This document shows positions 1-8,356 of a stretch of 64,000 bases of DNA, one piece after another; the first letter of the stretch is position 1, and each line of letters starts with the position of its first letter. The notes under the pieces are model-generated. The model was not told where the DNA came from. It saw nothing but the letters and a program-made list of their open reading frames with translations, and ran no database searches. This DNA is from JACCSI01 sp035575715 (GTDB lineage: Bacteria; Acidobacteriota; Vicinamibacteria; Vicinamibacterales; UBA2999): the NCBI GenBank assembly GCA_035575715.1, contig DATLXN010000011.1:90309-154308 (forward strand). Direction: 5' to 3'. The position numbers and the translations under genes are program-made.

Positions 1-338
1 TTGGCTTCCAGAACGAGCAACGCACGTTCTGGGAGGTGCCGCAGATCTACGCCAACATGTCACCGTTCAACTTCGCGCACAAAGTGAATGAACCGATCTT
101 GTTGATTCACGGTGAAGCCGATGACAACAGTGGCACGTTCCCGATTCAGTCGGAACGGTTCTACATGGCGCTCAAGGGCCATGGCGCAACCGTGCGCTAC
201 GTCACGTTGCCGTATGAAGCACACGGCTACGCCGCGCGCGAATCGGTCCTGCATACCGTGGCCGAAATGTTGAATTGGGCGAATGAATTCGGCAAGAACG
301 CCAAGCCGCGCGCGACGACGACGTCGCAGCCGCAGTAG
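1..338 (+). CDS. C-terminal end of an S9-family (prolyl oligopeptidase-like) serine peptidase, 5' partial
   Basis: The gene is open from the window edge, with codons starting at base 3, and ends at a TAG at 336-338. The 112 visible residues are the end of an alpha/beta-hydrolase peptidase domain. The segment PILLIHGEADDN carries the catalytic Asp, and the catalytic His lies in PYEAHGY near the end; the nucleophile Ser is outside the window. The family hydrolyses peptides in the periplasm and is multiplied in Acidobacteriota. A second member lies at 39032-41064. The tail after the His helix is short and rich in Lys/Arg/Thr. Family assignment is confident; substrate is unknown. Confidence 0.85.
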   Translation, partial: GFQNEQRTFWEVPQIYANMSPFNFAHKVNEPILLIHGEADDNSGTFPIQSERFYMALKGHGATVRYVTLPYEAHGYAARESVLHTVAEMLNWANEFGKNAKPRATTTSQPQ

Positions 339-379
339 TATTATTTTCGGATTCCCTGAGGAGGCTTGTTGGTCCACAG

Positions 380-1243
380 TTGAAATCGTTCCTCACCCTC
401 CTCCGCACATCCGATACGCCCGTCGTGTCTGTCGAACTGCGCCCACCTCGCGCCGAGCTGCAGTCGGCTGAGAGCATCGACGCGTGGATTGACACCTATC
501 ACGCGATCCGTTCGCTCGCTCGGCAGAACGTGCGTGTGATGATCACCGACAGCGCGGTTGGCGCGCAGGAAGAAAACAACCTGCGCCACCTCGCCGCCAA
601 CCTCGGTCCGGAAGTGGCGCGCGCGAACGTCGTGCCGTTTTTGACCTGCAAGCACTCTCTCGACTTTTGTCTCGGCTACGCTGACCAGGCGGCGCACCAC
701 CGCTTCGACTCGATTGTCGTACTCGGCGGCGATAAGCATGTCGGCCGGCCGCGGTGTGTCGAACACGCGTGGCAACTGCGCGAGCACATTCGCGCCCGGC
801 ATCCCGCGCTCGAACTCGGCGGCTGGGCCAATCCGACGGCCTCGCCGGCAGGCCAGGTCGATTACCTGCTCGAATCGAATGCCAACGCTGATTTCTACCT
901 GACCCAAATCGTCTCCCACCACCAAGCTGCCCAGGTCGAAGCGTTTCTCACGGAGGCGCGCACGCGCGGGCTGACCATGCCGGCAGTATTCGGGGTGTTC
1001 TACTACCGCAGCGCGAAAGCCGAGACGCTCCGCACACTCAAGCAGTTCCTGCCGGTGCCCGTCGCAGAACTGACCAAAGAGTTCGCGGCGGGCGTTTCGC
1101 CGGTCGAGGTCTGTGCGCGCACTATTCGGACGCTTCATGCCCTCGGTGCGAAACACTTCTACGTCAGCAACCTGCCGCTGCGGCGGACCGCTCACACTCT
1201 GAACGCCATCCTTGAAAAGGCCGACGTCCTGACACCTCGATAA
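380..1243 (+). CDS. Methylenetetrahydrofolate reductase-family protein
   Basis: A 287-residue TIM-barrel protein starting at a TTG. Features typical of the MTHFR fold are visible: VSVELRPPRAE at the N-terminus (the family's early acidic motif), VLGGDKH in the centre, GGWANPTA, and DFYLTQIVSHHQ in the second half, matching the FFVTQ segment that helps bind FAD/folate. The family reduces 5,10-methylene- to 5-methyl-tetrahydrofolate. It is close to the usual bacterial MetF length but diverges from it, so a related role cannot be excluded. A GAGGAGG at 358-364 precedes the TTG by 15 bases, rather far. It stands alone between the peptidase and the aminotransferase. Confidence 0.65.
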   Translation: MKSFLTLLRTSDTPVVSVELRPPRAELQSAESIDAWIDTYHAIRSLARQNVRVMITDSAVGAQEENNLRHLAANLGPEVARANVVPFLTCKHSLDFCLGYADQAAHHRFDSIVVLGGDKHVGRPRCVEHAWQLREHIRARHPALELGGWANPTASPAGQVDYLLESNANADFYLTQIVSHHQAAQVEAFLTEARTRGLTMPAVFGVFYYRSAKAETLRTLKQFLPVPVAELTKEFAAGVSPVEVCARTIRTLHALGAKHFYVSNLPLRRTAHTLNAILEKADVLTPR

Positions 1244-1285
1244 TTTCTTCTTCGTGTCTTGGTGTCCTTCGTGTTGAATTTAGCC

Positions 1286-2467
1286 ATGGCGTCATTCCTC
1301 GATTCGGTCCCGGTCTCCGCAATCATCAAAATTCGCGATCTGATGCACACCGTCAAAGATCCGTTCCGGTTGGATCAGGGCGACGTCTCATTCGATGCGC
1401 CGGAGACGGTTAAGAAGGCAATGGCCAAAGCGATTGCCGACAATCGCACCCACTACCTGCCGACGACCGGAGTGCCGCGATTGCGCGAACTACTCGCCGA
1501 GAAAATGCGCAACGACAACGGCATCCCGATTGCCAGCGACGATGAGATCGTGCCGACCAATGGCGGCCCGCATGCAATCTGGGCCATTCTCCATGCGCTG
1601 TTCGAGCCGGGCGACGAGATGATCGTGTCCGACCCGGAGTGGCCGGCGACCATGGCCATCGCGATCGCCGCTAAGGCGACGCCGGTCGCGGTACCGCTGT
1701 ACGAACGTCTCGGCTGGCGCTGGGATCTCGACGAGCTCGAGACGGCAATCACGCCGCGCACGAGAGCGATCTACGTCAACTCGCCGAATAATCCGAGCGG
1801 CGGCGTGATGACGCGCAGCGACCTCGAACGGATCGCGGCGATCGCCACCGAGCGCAACCTGTGGGTGTTATCCGACGAGGCCTACGAGCACGTCGTCTTC
1901 ACGGGCGAGCACGTCAGCATTGCGTCGCTGCCGGGGATGTACGAGCGGACGATCCCGATCTACACCTTCAGCAAGTCGTATGCGATGACCGGCCTGCGTC
2001 TCGGCTACTTCGCGGTGCACGACCCGGTGATACGGGCCCGCGCGATCAAGATCATCGCCTACACCACCAACAACGTGAACTCGGTCGTGCAGTACGGCGG
2101 CATCGGCGCTCTCGAAGGTTCGCAGCACTACATCACGGAGTTCAAGACCGAGCTGCAGGCGCGGCGCGACCTGTTTTACACCGGCCTCGAAGATGCGGCG
2201 CCCGGGATCCTTTACGGCGAGCCACCGGACGGGGCGTTCTACGCGTTTGTGAAGATCAATCCGGATTGGAAGGGTGACAAAGGCGCGCAGGCGCCGTCAC
2301 TGTCCTGGGCCATGGCCGAACACCTGATCAAACACGCGCGCATCGGCTGCGTGCCGGGTGTCGACTTCGGGCCACGCGGCGAGGGTTATTTGCGACTGTG
2401 CTTCGGTCGGGAGCGCAGCGAGCTGACCGCGGCGCTTGCGTCGATGAAGCAAGCGCTCGCGCAATGA
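1286..2467 (+). CDS. PLP-dependent aminotransferase, class I/II
   Basis: A 393-residue fold-type I aminotransferase. The substrate/PLP motif NSPNNPSGG, the Asp-Tyr pair in LSDEAYEHVVF, and the Schiff-base lysine in TFSKSYAMTGLRLGY are all present, with the terminal arginine region RLCFGRE. I prefer the ATG at 1286 (MASFLDSVP) to the TTG at 1259: the extra codons are made from the cttcgtgtcttggtgtcc repeat found elsewhere in the window. The family transfers amino groups between amino acids and 2-oxoacids in the cytosol; the exact substrate is not readable. A second, distinct class I aminotransferase lies at 10248-11459. Confidence 0.85.
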   Translation: MASFLDSVPVSAIIKIRDLMHTVKDPFRLDQGDVSFDAPETVKKAMAKAIADNRTHYLPTTGVPRLRELLAEKMRNDNGIPIASDDEIVPTNGGPHAIWAILHALFEPGDEMIVSDPEWPATMAIAIAAKATPVAVPLYERLGWRWDLDELETAITPRTRAIYVNSPNNPSGGVMTRSDLERIAAIATERNLWVLSDEAYEHVVFTGEHVSIASLPGMYERTIPIYTFSKSYAMTGLRLGYFAVHDPVIRARAIKIIAYTTNNVNSVVQYGGIGALEGSQHYITEFKTELQARRDLFYTGLEDAAPGILYGEPPDGAFYAFVKINPDWKGDKGAQAPSLSWAMAEHLIKHARIGCVPGVDFGPRGEGYLRLCFGRERSELTAALASMKQALAQ

Positions 2468-2589
2468 CACACCGATAAACGCAGATAGAACCCAACACAG
2501 ATAGCGCAGATGACACAGATCTAAGGTTCTAAACGCGCAGATGGGTGTCATTTCCAAGGCTGGTGAGGTGCGTGGGTCCTGGCGCACCC
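2468..2589. repeat. Dispersed cgcagat/cacagat-type intergenic repeat
   Basis: The gap between the convergent aminotransferase and SDR genes holds degenerate copies of gataaacgcagata and gcagatgacacagat. Related sequence occurs at 24070-24095 (gatgacgcagataaaacg) and, as the complement, at 18985-19010 (taatctgtctaatctgtgg). It has no coding potential and no clear terminator. I read it as one of several short dispersed repeat families in this genome. Confidence 0.55.
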
Positions 2590-3330
2590 CTATTTCAAGT
2601 GACGCCCACCGTCGACCCGAATCGTTTCGCCGGTCACGAAATCCGTGTCCACCAGAAACAACACTGCTTTGGCAATCTCCTGCTCGCCGCCCCAGCGACC
2701 GAGCGGCGTAGCCTCGGCCACGGCGCCGCGCTCCTGGTCGGTTGTTGTCGGCGGCGCGAGAATCGGGCCGGGGGCGATCGCGTTGACCAGAATTTGATCG
2801 CCGGCCAGTTCCAGCGCGAGGCCCTCGGTCAGCGCTTTGAGGCCGGCCTTCGCGACGTAATACGTGAGAAAGCCGGGATAGCGCGGCCGCTCGCTGGCCG
2901 GCAGCCAGTCGCTGAACAAGATGATCCGGCCGCCACCTTGGGCTTTCATCGACGACACAGCAGCCTGCGCACAGATAAACGCCGAGCGCAGCTCGATGTC
3001 GAGGTGGGCATCCCAGGCAGCCACGCTCAGGTCGGAGAATGGCATCTCGCTGTAGAGACCGGCCATCGCGACAAACACGTCGACCCGCCCGAGTTCGGCG
3101 ATGGTGGTCGTCACGACGCGCTGGCATTCCTCAGCCTCGGCCAGATCGGCTTGAATCGTCACCGCTCGTCGGCCGATGGCCCGCACCTGTGCCGCGGTCG
3201 TGTTCGCTTCCGATGCCGAACGGTTGTAGACCAACGCCACGTCCGCGCCGCGTTGCGCCAGTGCTGCTGCGACCACGCCGCCAATGCGTTTCACGCCGGT
3301 CAGCAATGCAACTTTTCCAGTGAGATCCAT
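2590..3330 (-). CDS. Short-chain dehydrogenase/reductase (SDR)
   Basis: A 246-residue Rossmann-fold oxidoreductase. The cofactor motif is TGVKRIGGVVAAAL (TGxxxxxG) at residues 9-20, followed by the AMAGLYSE motif equivalent to NNAG, Ser in IILFSDWLP, and the YYVAKAG catalytic YxxxK. The C-terminal TGETIRVDGGRHL is a classic SDR ending. The ATG at 3330 is chosen because MDLTGKVALLTG is where this family begins; the open frame runs 48 codons further upstream without homology. It is in the FabG/SDR-cII-like class; the substrate cannot be told. It is convergent with the upstream aminotransferase. Confidence 0.85.
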   Translation of the reverse strand: MDLTGKVALLTGVKRIGGVVAAALAQRGADVALVYNRSASEANTTAAQVRAIGRRAVTIQADLAEAEECQRVVTTTIAELGRVDVFVAMAGLYSEMPFSDLSVAAWDAHLDIELRSAFICAQAAVSSMKAQGGGRIILFSDWLPASERPRYPGFLTYYVAKAGLKALTEGLALELAGDQILVNAIAPGPILAPPTTTDQERGAVAEATPLGRWGGEQEIAKAVLFLVDTDFVTGETIRVDGGRHLK

Positions 3331-3498
3331 AAATATGGGGACGGCGGTTTCGCCGAACGGATCGTACCCCGAAACATTTCCGTCGTACTCGATTGATTCG
3401 TTACGCCGCGCGTAAGGATTTTCAGTCGCCGTAATTACGCGACGCGCGGAAGATGCCGCGGTTCGCGATTCCACGCGGGTTTTGCGATACTCATGTCG

Positions 3499-3514
3499 TG
3501 GCGCGGTTTCTGCT
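3499..3514 (+). promoter_or_regulatory. Candidate sigma-54 (-24/-12) promoter
   Basis: TGGCGCGGTTTCTGCT matches the sigma-54 consensus TGGCACGnnnnTTGCW with two mismatches and keeps the essential GG and GC dinucleotides ten bases apart. It lies about 57 bases upstream of the CHRD gene start. A sigma-54 activator is encoded at 54063-55442. This is a sequence match only. Confidence 0.4.
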
Positions 3515-3570
3515 TCGCTCAGAACTGCGCCGTCAGTTTCCGATTTCAGTTCGGCGAAAAGGAGTTAGTG

Positions 3571-4077
3571 ATGCGACGTTTGTTTATGGTGGCAGCGGCC
3601 GTGGTGGTGCTCGGAAGTGCGAGCGCGGCCCAGGCCCAAACCATCCGCCTTGCCGCGAATTTATCGGCGACTAATGAAATCCCGGCCCGCAATGCCAATG
3701 ACGTGCCGCTTGCCGGCATTGTGTCAGGGGCGTTCGGGACGGCGACGGTCACCGTCGATATGGCAACTCAAACGGTGTCGTGGAGCATCGACGTGTTCAA
3801 CATGCCGAGCGGGACCAACAACGCCCACTTCCATGTCGGTGGGCCCGGTGTGGTCGGGCCGACGGTGGTCAACATCGCGTTCCCCGCGGGCATTTCCAAT
3901 GACTACAACCTGTCCGGCTCCGCGACGGCGGCCAACCTGACGGTTCGCGGCGACCAGGGCATCCGCTCATGGGAAGACTTTATCCAGTCGCTATTAGGTG
4001 GACAGACCTACCTCAACATCCACAGCGCCGTGAATCCGGGCGGCGAAATCCGCGGTCAGGTTCTTCGCGTTCAGTAA
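3571..4077 (+). CDS. Secreted CHRD-domain protein
   Basis: A 168-residue exported protein. Residues 1-23 form a signal peptide (MRRLFMVAAAVVVLGSASAAQA, cleavage before Gln). The rest is a single CHRD (chordin) domain: an early NEIPARNAN segment, NNAHFHVGGPG in the middle, and the characteristic end TYLNIHSAVNPGGEIRGQV. AAGGAG at 3559-3564 is a good ribosome site for the ATG at 3571, so I reject the longer frame starting at 3493. The function of bacterial CHRD proteins is not established. A candidate sigma-54 promoter lies upstream and a rho-independent terminator downstream, so it is probably a single-gene unit. Confidence 0.85.
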   Translation: MRRLFMVAAAVVVLGSASAAQAQTIRLAANLSATNEIPARNANDVPLAGIVSGAFGTATVTVDMATQTVSWSIDVFNMPSGTNNAHFHVGGPGVVGPTVVNIAFPAGISNDYNLSGSATAANLTVRGDQGIRSWEDFIQSLLGGQTYLNIHSAVNPGGEIRGQVLRVQ

Positions 4078-4121
4078 GTCACACCTTTCGCGGTGATGTG
4101 GGCGCACATCACGCGCGGGCC

Positions 4122-4159
4122 GCCCGGCGTCGCACGTCCCCGCGACGTCGGGCTTTTTT
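4122..4159 (+). terminator. Rho-independent terminator after the CHRD gene
   Basis: GCCCGGCGTCGC (4122-4133) pairs with GCGACGTCGGGC (4142-4153) through 12 positions including one G-U, with an eight-base loop, followed by TTTTTT at 4154-4159. It lies 44 bases after the CHRD stop codon. Confidence 0.85.
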
Positions 4160-4314
4160 GGACTCGCTGCATTCATTCCGAGCAGGACAGGCGGCGCTTC
4201 GCGCGCCTGCGAGGCGCGAAGCCGCCGAGCCCCCGCACGCGAGTGAAACGAGCGTGTCCCGCGGCCGCGCGCAGCGCCGGCCGTCCCGCGAGTCGGCGAA
4301 GAGTCCGAGTCCTG

Positions 4315-4320
4315 TAAGAT
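4315..4320 (+). promoter_or_regulatory. Leaderless -10 element, GT2/methyltransferase gene
   Basis: TAAGAT, preceded by TG (extended -10), ends six bases before the GTG at 4327. There is no Shine-Dalgarno sequence, so the transcript probably starts at or next to the start codon. Confidence 0.5.
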
Positions 4321-4326
4321 CACCCT

Positions 4327-5733
4327 GTGCGTTTGTCCGTCGTGATGCCCTGCTACAACGAGCGGGCCACCATCCGCGAGATCGTGTCTCGCGTCCTCGC
4401 CGTCGACCTCCCCGGGATCGAAAAAGAACTGGTCATCGTCGACGATGGCTCGCGGGATGGGACGCGGGACATCCTGGCCGAACTTGATGGCCGCGACGGC
4501 GTGCGCGTATTGCTCCAGGAGACCAATCAAGGCAAAGGCGCGGCCGTCGCACGCGGCCTGCGCGAGTCGACCGGGGACATCCTGATCATTCAGGACGCTG
4601 ACCTCGAATACGACCCGCGCGAATACACCTTGTTGATCCAGCCGATCCTCGAAGGCCGTGCTGATGTGGTCTATGGGTCGCGCTTTCTTGGTTCGCCCCG
4701 CGGCCACCGCGTCCTCTACTTCTGGCATTCGATCGGCAACAAGCTGCTGACGCTCCTGTCGAACATGTTCACCGACCTGAACCTGACCGACATGGAGACC
4801 TGCTACAAGATGTTCGTCCGCGACGTGGCGTCACGACTCGATCTGCAGTCGCGCGACTTCGGCATCGAGCCGGAGATCACCTGCAAGGTGGCGCGGATGC
4901 GCGCCCGCGTCTACGAGGTGCCGATCTCCTACAACGGCCGCACCTACGAAGAAGGCAAGAAGATCGGCCTCAAAGACGCGTTCAAGGCGGTCTGGACGCT
5001 GTTCAAATATTGCCGCTGGGAAGCGCCGCACAATGACGTCGGGGCCATCACCCTGCGCCGGATGGCGTCGCTCGCGCCGTACAACCGCTGGCTGCACGAA
5101 CGCTTTGAGCATTTCCTCGGCAGCCGCATTCTCGAAGTCGGATCGGGGGTCGGCAACCAGACGCGATTCTTCGCCGACGAGCGGGAGAAAATTGTCGCGT
5201 CCGACATCGAGCCGCACTATGTGCGCGAGCTCGCGGGGCGGTTTGGCGAGCGCCCGAACGTGCGCGTCGCGTCATACCGCTTTCCTCTCAGCGACCAAGC
5301 GCGGCAGGAACTGCTGGCCGACCAGATCAACACGATCGTGTGTATGAACGTCCTCGAGCACATCGAAGACGACCGATCGACGCTACGCGACTTCGCCTCA
5401 GTCGTGCCCAGCGGCGGCCACCTGGTCCTGCTGGTGCCGGCAATGACGGCGCTCTACGGCACGCTCGACAAACACCTGGGTCATTTCCGCCGTTACGAAA
5501 AAGATGAACTGGCCAACGCCGTGACCAGCGCTGGTTTCGAAATCCAGACCATCCGCTTTCTCAATCGACCGGCGGTGTTCGGCTGGTGGTTGACCTCGCG
5601 GGTGCTCAAACGACGAGTGATGCCAAAGGGCCAGTTGCGGGCCTTCCGGTGGGTCATGCCGTTGCTGCGTCTCGAAGAAAAATCGGAACCGGGCTTCGGC
5701 TTATCGCTGCTCGTGCTGGCGCGAAGGACCTGA
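4327..5733 (+). CDS. Fusion of a family 2 glycosyltransferase and a SAM-dependent methyltransferase
   Basis: A 468-residue two-domain protein. Residues 1-235 are a GT-A glycosyltransferase of the dolichyl-phosphate-mannose-synthase type: VVMPCYNE, VDDGSRDGT, NQGKGAAVARG, IQDADLEYDP (DxD) and GIEPEITCK. Residues 245-468 are a class I methyltransferase with EVGSGVGNQTRFF (motif I), ASDIEP and CMNVLEHIEDD. The domain order and single frame are clear, with no frameshift. It probably transfers a sugar to a lipid carrier and methylates a related product, possibly for surface polysaccharide. The next gene begins seven bases after its stop, so they are likely co-transcribed. Confidence 0.85.
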   Translation: MRLSVVMPCYNERATIREIVSRVLAVDLPGIEKELVIVDDGSRDGTRDILAELDGRDGVRVLLQETNQGKGAAVARGLRESTGDILIIQDADLEYDPREYTLLIQPILEGRADVVYGSRFLGSPRGHRVLYFWHSIGNKLLTLLSNMFTDLNLTDMETCYKMFVRDVASRLDLQSRDFGIEPEITCKVARMRARVYEVPISYNGRTYEEGKKIGLKDAFKAVWTLFKYCRWEAPHNDVGAITLRRMASLAPYNRWLHERFEHFLGSRILEVGSGVGNQTRFFADEREKIVASDIEPHYVRELAGRFGERPNVRVASYRFPLSDQARQELLADQINTIVCMNVLEHIEDDRSTLRDFASVVPSGGHLVLLVPAMTALYGTLDKHLGHFRRYEKDELANAVTSAGFEIQTIRFLNRPAVFGWWLTSRVLKRRVMPKGQLRAFRWVMPLLRLEEKSEPGFGLSLLVLARRT

Positions 5734-5739
5734 CGCACC

Positions 5740-7521
5740 GTGTGGGCGCGGCCGACCGGCATTTCGGCAGGGGTGGCGTCACTGGCACTGCTGACCCTGA
5801 CGCTGCTGATCACATGGCCGCTGGGCGCGCACCTCACCAGCGCCCTGCCCGGTGATTACGGTGACCCGGTCTTTGTCAGCTGGGTCATGGCATGGGTCGG
5901 CGGGCAGCTGACGACGGCGCTGAGTGATCCGGCGACGTTGGCCTCGTTCTGGGATGCCAATATCTTTTTTCCCGAGACCCGCGCACTGGCCTTTTCGGAG
6001 CACTTCGTCGCGCAGACCGTTCTGGCGTTACCGGTCTACTGGGCGACCGGCAATTCGATTCTTACTTACAACGTCGCATTCATCCTGAGCTTCGTGCTGA
6101 CCGGTCTCGGCACCTTCCTGCTGGTGCGCGCCATGACCGCGAGTGCGCTCGCCGGCTTCCTCGCCGCGTGCGTTGTCGCGTTCAACGAATATCGCCTGGT
6201 CTATGAAATCGCCCACCTGCACGTGTTGTCGATCCACTGGTTCCCGTTTGCCCTGCTTGGGTTGCATCGCTACTTCGAGACCGACCGGCGCCGCTATCTG
6301 GCGTGGACCGCTCTCGCGTTGATTGCCTTGAACCTGTCGTCGATCTATTACATGGCCTACTGCGCGCCATTCGTCGTCGCGTTTGCGATGAGCGAAATGG
6401 TCCGGGTCGGACGCTGGCGTACGACGCGTGTCTGGTTGGAGCTGTGGGCGACAGCGGCGGCGGTGCTGCTCGCGACCATCCCGTTTCTGATGCCGTACCT
6501 CGAAGTGCAACGTCGGCTCGGTGTCGAACGCGCCGCGGACGAAGTGATGCGCTTTTCAGCCACGCTCGATCACTATCGGATGGCACTGCCCGGCCTTGCC
6601 GTGCCGTTGGTGTTTGCCCTGATTGCGGTGGTCGGCCTGTTCGCGACTCGTCAGTACCGGCCAGGCCCATCTGCCGACCGGCCTGCTGTGCCCCCGCCCC
6701 GCCCAGCTGCCGCGACCCGCGCGTGGTTCGTGGTGGGCGCGTTGCTCATGCTGTTGGTGTCGTTGTGGCTTTCACTTGGGCCGACCATTCAGTCTGCGGG
6801 GCGCGCGATCGACTTTCCTGGTCTCTACGGCATCCTCTACACCTACGTCCCGGGCTACAACGGCCTGCGCGTGCCGGCGCGGTTTGCGATGCTGTTCTTT
6901 TTCTTTCTCGCGATCCTTGCCGGCCTGGGGGTGGCATTTCTTGACCAGCGCTGGCCGCGGATCACGCGTGGCGTGACGCTCGCGGCGTTGGTGGTCTTCC
7001 TCGTGCGCGCGACGCCCGCAGCGATGCCACTTAACGGCGTGCTGCCGTCCGAAGGCCTCGCACCGCCGCCGGCGTATCTGACGCCGGCGCCGGAGTTGCC
7101 GGCTATCTATCGAGCGGTGGATTCAATGCTGCGCCCCGGCGCGATCCTTGCCGAGTTTCCGTTTGGCGATTCCTGGTACGACCTGCGTTATATGTATTTC
7201 GCCGGGACGCATCGCCGCCGACTGCTCAACGGCTACAGTGGAATTTTCCCGCCGTCGTTCCTCGCGCGCCAACGCATCCTCGCCACACCGACGCTCGATC
7301 CCGAGGCGGCGCAGCAGGCGCTTGGCGGCGCGACACACGTGATCGTTCATCGCACGGCGTGGAGTGATGACACCGGCGCCGCGATCGGCGCCTGGTTAGC
7401 AACACTCGGCGCGCGGATCGTGGCGGAAGCGGATGGTGCGGTGTTGTATGAGTTAGATGTGAAAGAGGGGCTTGCGCGGCGGCTTCTCGGTGCTTCCGTG
7501 CAACGTGCCGATCAGAAATAG
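5740..7521 (+). CDS. Polytopic membrane protein, GT-C glycosyltransferase-like (paralogue of 12496-14436)
   Basis: A 593-residue integral membrane protein with about ten to twelve hydrophobic segments. An acidic first loop (PGDYGDPVF) after the first helix resembles the metal/lipid-phosphate-binding loop of GT-C enzymes. The motif FWDANIFFPE, then FSEHFVAQ, ATGNSILTYN, and a C-terminal soluble segment with NGYSGIFPPSF and ATHVIVHR are shared with the protein at 12496-14436. I do not recognise a named family. Its place directly behind a GT2/methyltransferase suggests transfer of a lipid-linked sugar in the cytoplasmic membrane. The end overlaps the convergent beta-barrel gene by ten bases. Confidence 0.65.
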   Translation: MWARPTGISAGVASLALLTLTLLITWPLGAHLTSALPGDYGDPVFVSWVMAWVGGQLTTALSDPATLASFWDANIFFPETRALAFSEHFVAQTVLALPVYWATGNSILTYNVAFILSFVLTGLGTFLLVRAMTASALAGFLAACVVAFNEYRLVYEIAHLHVLSIHWFPFALLGLHRYFETDRRRYLAWTALALIALNLSSIYYMAYCAPFVVAFAMSEMVRVGRWRTTRVWLELWATAAAVLLATIPFLMPYLEVQRRLGVERAADEVMRFSATLDHYRMALPGLAVPLVFALIAVVGLFATRQYRPGPSADRPAVPPPRPAAATRAWFVVGALLMLLVSLWLSLGPTIQSAGRAIDFPGLYGILYTYVPGYNGLRVPARFAMLFFFFLAILAGLGVAFLDQRWPRITRGVTLAALVVFLVRATPAAMPLNGVLPSEGLAPPPAYLTPAPELPAIYRAVDSMLRPGAILAEFPFGDSWYDLRYMYFAGTHRRRLLNGYSGIFPPSFLARQRILATPTLDPEAAQQALGGATHVIVHRTAWSDDTGAAIGAWLATLGARIVAEADGAVLYELDVKEGLARRLLGASVQRADQK

Positions 7522-8147
7522 AAATTCGCTCCCCACGCGAACATCGATCCCTCGTGCGACAGTTTCAGTCGTTGGGCCAAAGGAATGAACCCAGGCAGAA
7601 ACGGGAGTGCTACCGCTGGAATCTGGCTGAGCAAACCCTCATCGTCTCCTTCACCAAGGCGAATCTTGGTGTAGCGGTAGTCGCCGTAAAGCCCGACGCG
7701 CCGATGGAGTCGCACCTCGGCGCCTAATCCGCCGTGATACCCCATCTTGCGCGTCGTTTCGGCCGCCAGCAGCCGCGGACCCGCGCCGGCGACCGGTTCG
7801 ATCCTCTGGGAGTACCACCCGAGGCCGCCCAAAAGATACGGCGCGATGCGCGCACGGATCGGAAAGACAAGCAGCGACGCTTGTATCGGGTAGTCCTTGA
7901 TTCGCTCGGTGAGATCGCCAGTGATCCCCGAGCGATAGTCCATCGCCAGTTCGAGCGCGGTCTTGCTGCCCCCCAGCCTGATCGACCCGCCGGAGAAGCG
8001 CTGCGAACCGTCCGCCGAGCCCTCGGCCCCGCGGATAAAAGTCAGTCGCGGGCCGATACTGAGACCACCGTCCTGCGCCGCCGCCGGCAGCGGCGCGACG
8101 ACGAGCGCGAACAAGCCGACACCAATGACCCAGGCACGACGCGTCAT
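7512..8147 (-). CDS. Outer-membrane beta-barrel protein
   Basis: A 211-residue protein with a signal peptide (MTRRAWVIGVGLFALVV...AAAQ). The mature part alternates hydrophobic and polar residues as in an eight-stranded barrel (SLLVFPIRARIAPYLLGGLGWYS, RVGLYGDYRYTKIRL) and ends in Phe (GANFYF), the usual recognition signal for outer-membrane assembly. GGAGG about eight bases before the ATG at 8147 fixes the start; the longer open frame upstream reads through a GGTGGGCG repeat into proline-rich nonsense. The function is unknown. It lies downstream of the OmpA-like lipoprotein gene, separated by a terminator. Confidence 0.8.
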   Translation of the reverse strand: MTRRAWVIGVGLFALVVAPLPAAAQDGGLSIGPRLTFIRGAEGSADGSQRFSGGSIRLGGSKTALELAMDYRSGITGDLTERIKDYPIQASLLVFPIRARIAPYLLGGLGWYSQRIEPVAGAGPRLLAAETTRKMGYHGGLGAEVRLHRRVGLYGDYRYTKIRLGEGDDEGLLSQIPAVALPFLPGFIPLAQRLKLSHEGSMFAWGANFYF

Positions 8148-8200
8148 GCGGAATCCTCCACTTGCCGTGAAGTATCGGGAACTGGTGTGAAGAACTGTAG

Positions 8201-8285
8201 GGCGGGGTAGGCGGGTAGGCGGGTGGGCGGGTGGGCGGGTGGGCGGGGAGGTGGGGAGGTGGGGAGGTGGGGAGAGGTGGGGAGA
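8201..8285. repeat. G-rich octamer tandem repeat (GGTGGGCG family)
   Basis: About ten units of an eight-base motif, gcgggtag/gcgggtgg grading into ggggaggt. It is one of five loci of this family in the window (also 8322-8356, 9041-9104, 36345-36480, 53937-53996). The plus strand has runs of three and four G that could form quadruplexes. Confidence 0.85.
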
Positions 8286-8289
8286 CAAG

Positions 8290-8318
8290 AAAACGGCCGG
8301 TGGTTTCACCACCGGCCG
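8290..8318 (-). terminator. Rho-independent terminator downstream of the OmpA lipoprotein gene
   Basis: On the minus strand CGGCCGGTGGT pairs perfectly with ACCACCGGCCG over 11 base pairs with a three-base GAA loop, followed by TTTTCTTGT. It lies 36 bases past the stop codon at 8355 and ahead of the next minus-strand gene. Confidence 0.8.
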
Positions 8319-8321
8319 CCC

Positions 8322-8356
8322 TTACCTGCCTACCTGCCCACCCGCCTACCTGCCCT
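8322..8356. repeat. Octamer repeat copy, inverted relative to 8201-8285
   Basis: ttacctgcctacctgcccacccgcctacctgcc-type units, the complement of the GGTAGGCG motif. Together with 8201-8285 it makes a large inverted arrangement around the terminator hairpin, and it supplies the sequence abutting the OmpA gene's stop codon. Confidence 0.8.

Noticed and set aside
2297..3127. A 276-codon minus-strand frame covering the SDR and aminotransferase ends
   Set aside because: It is out of frame with the SDR motifs and Arg-rich; it is a shadow.
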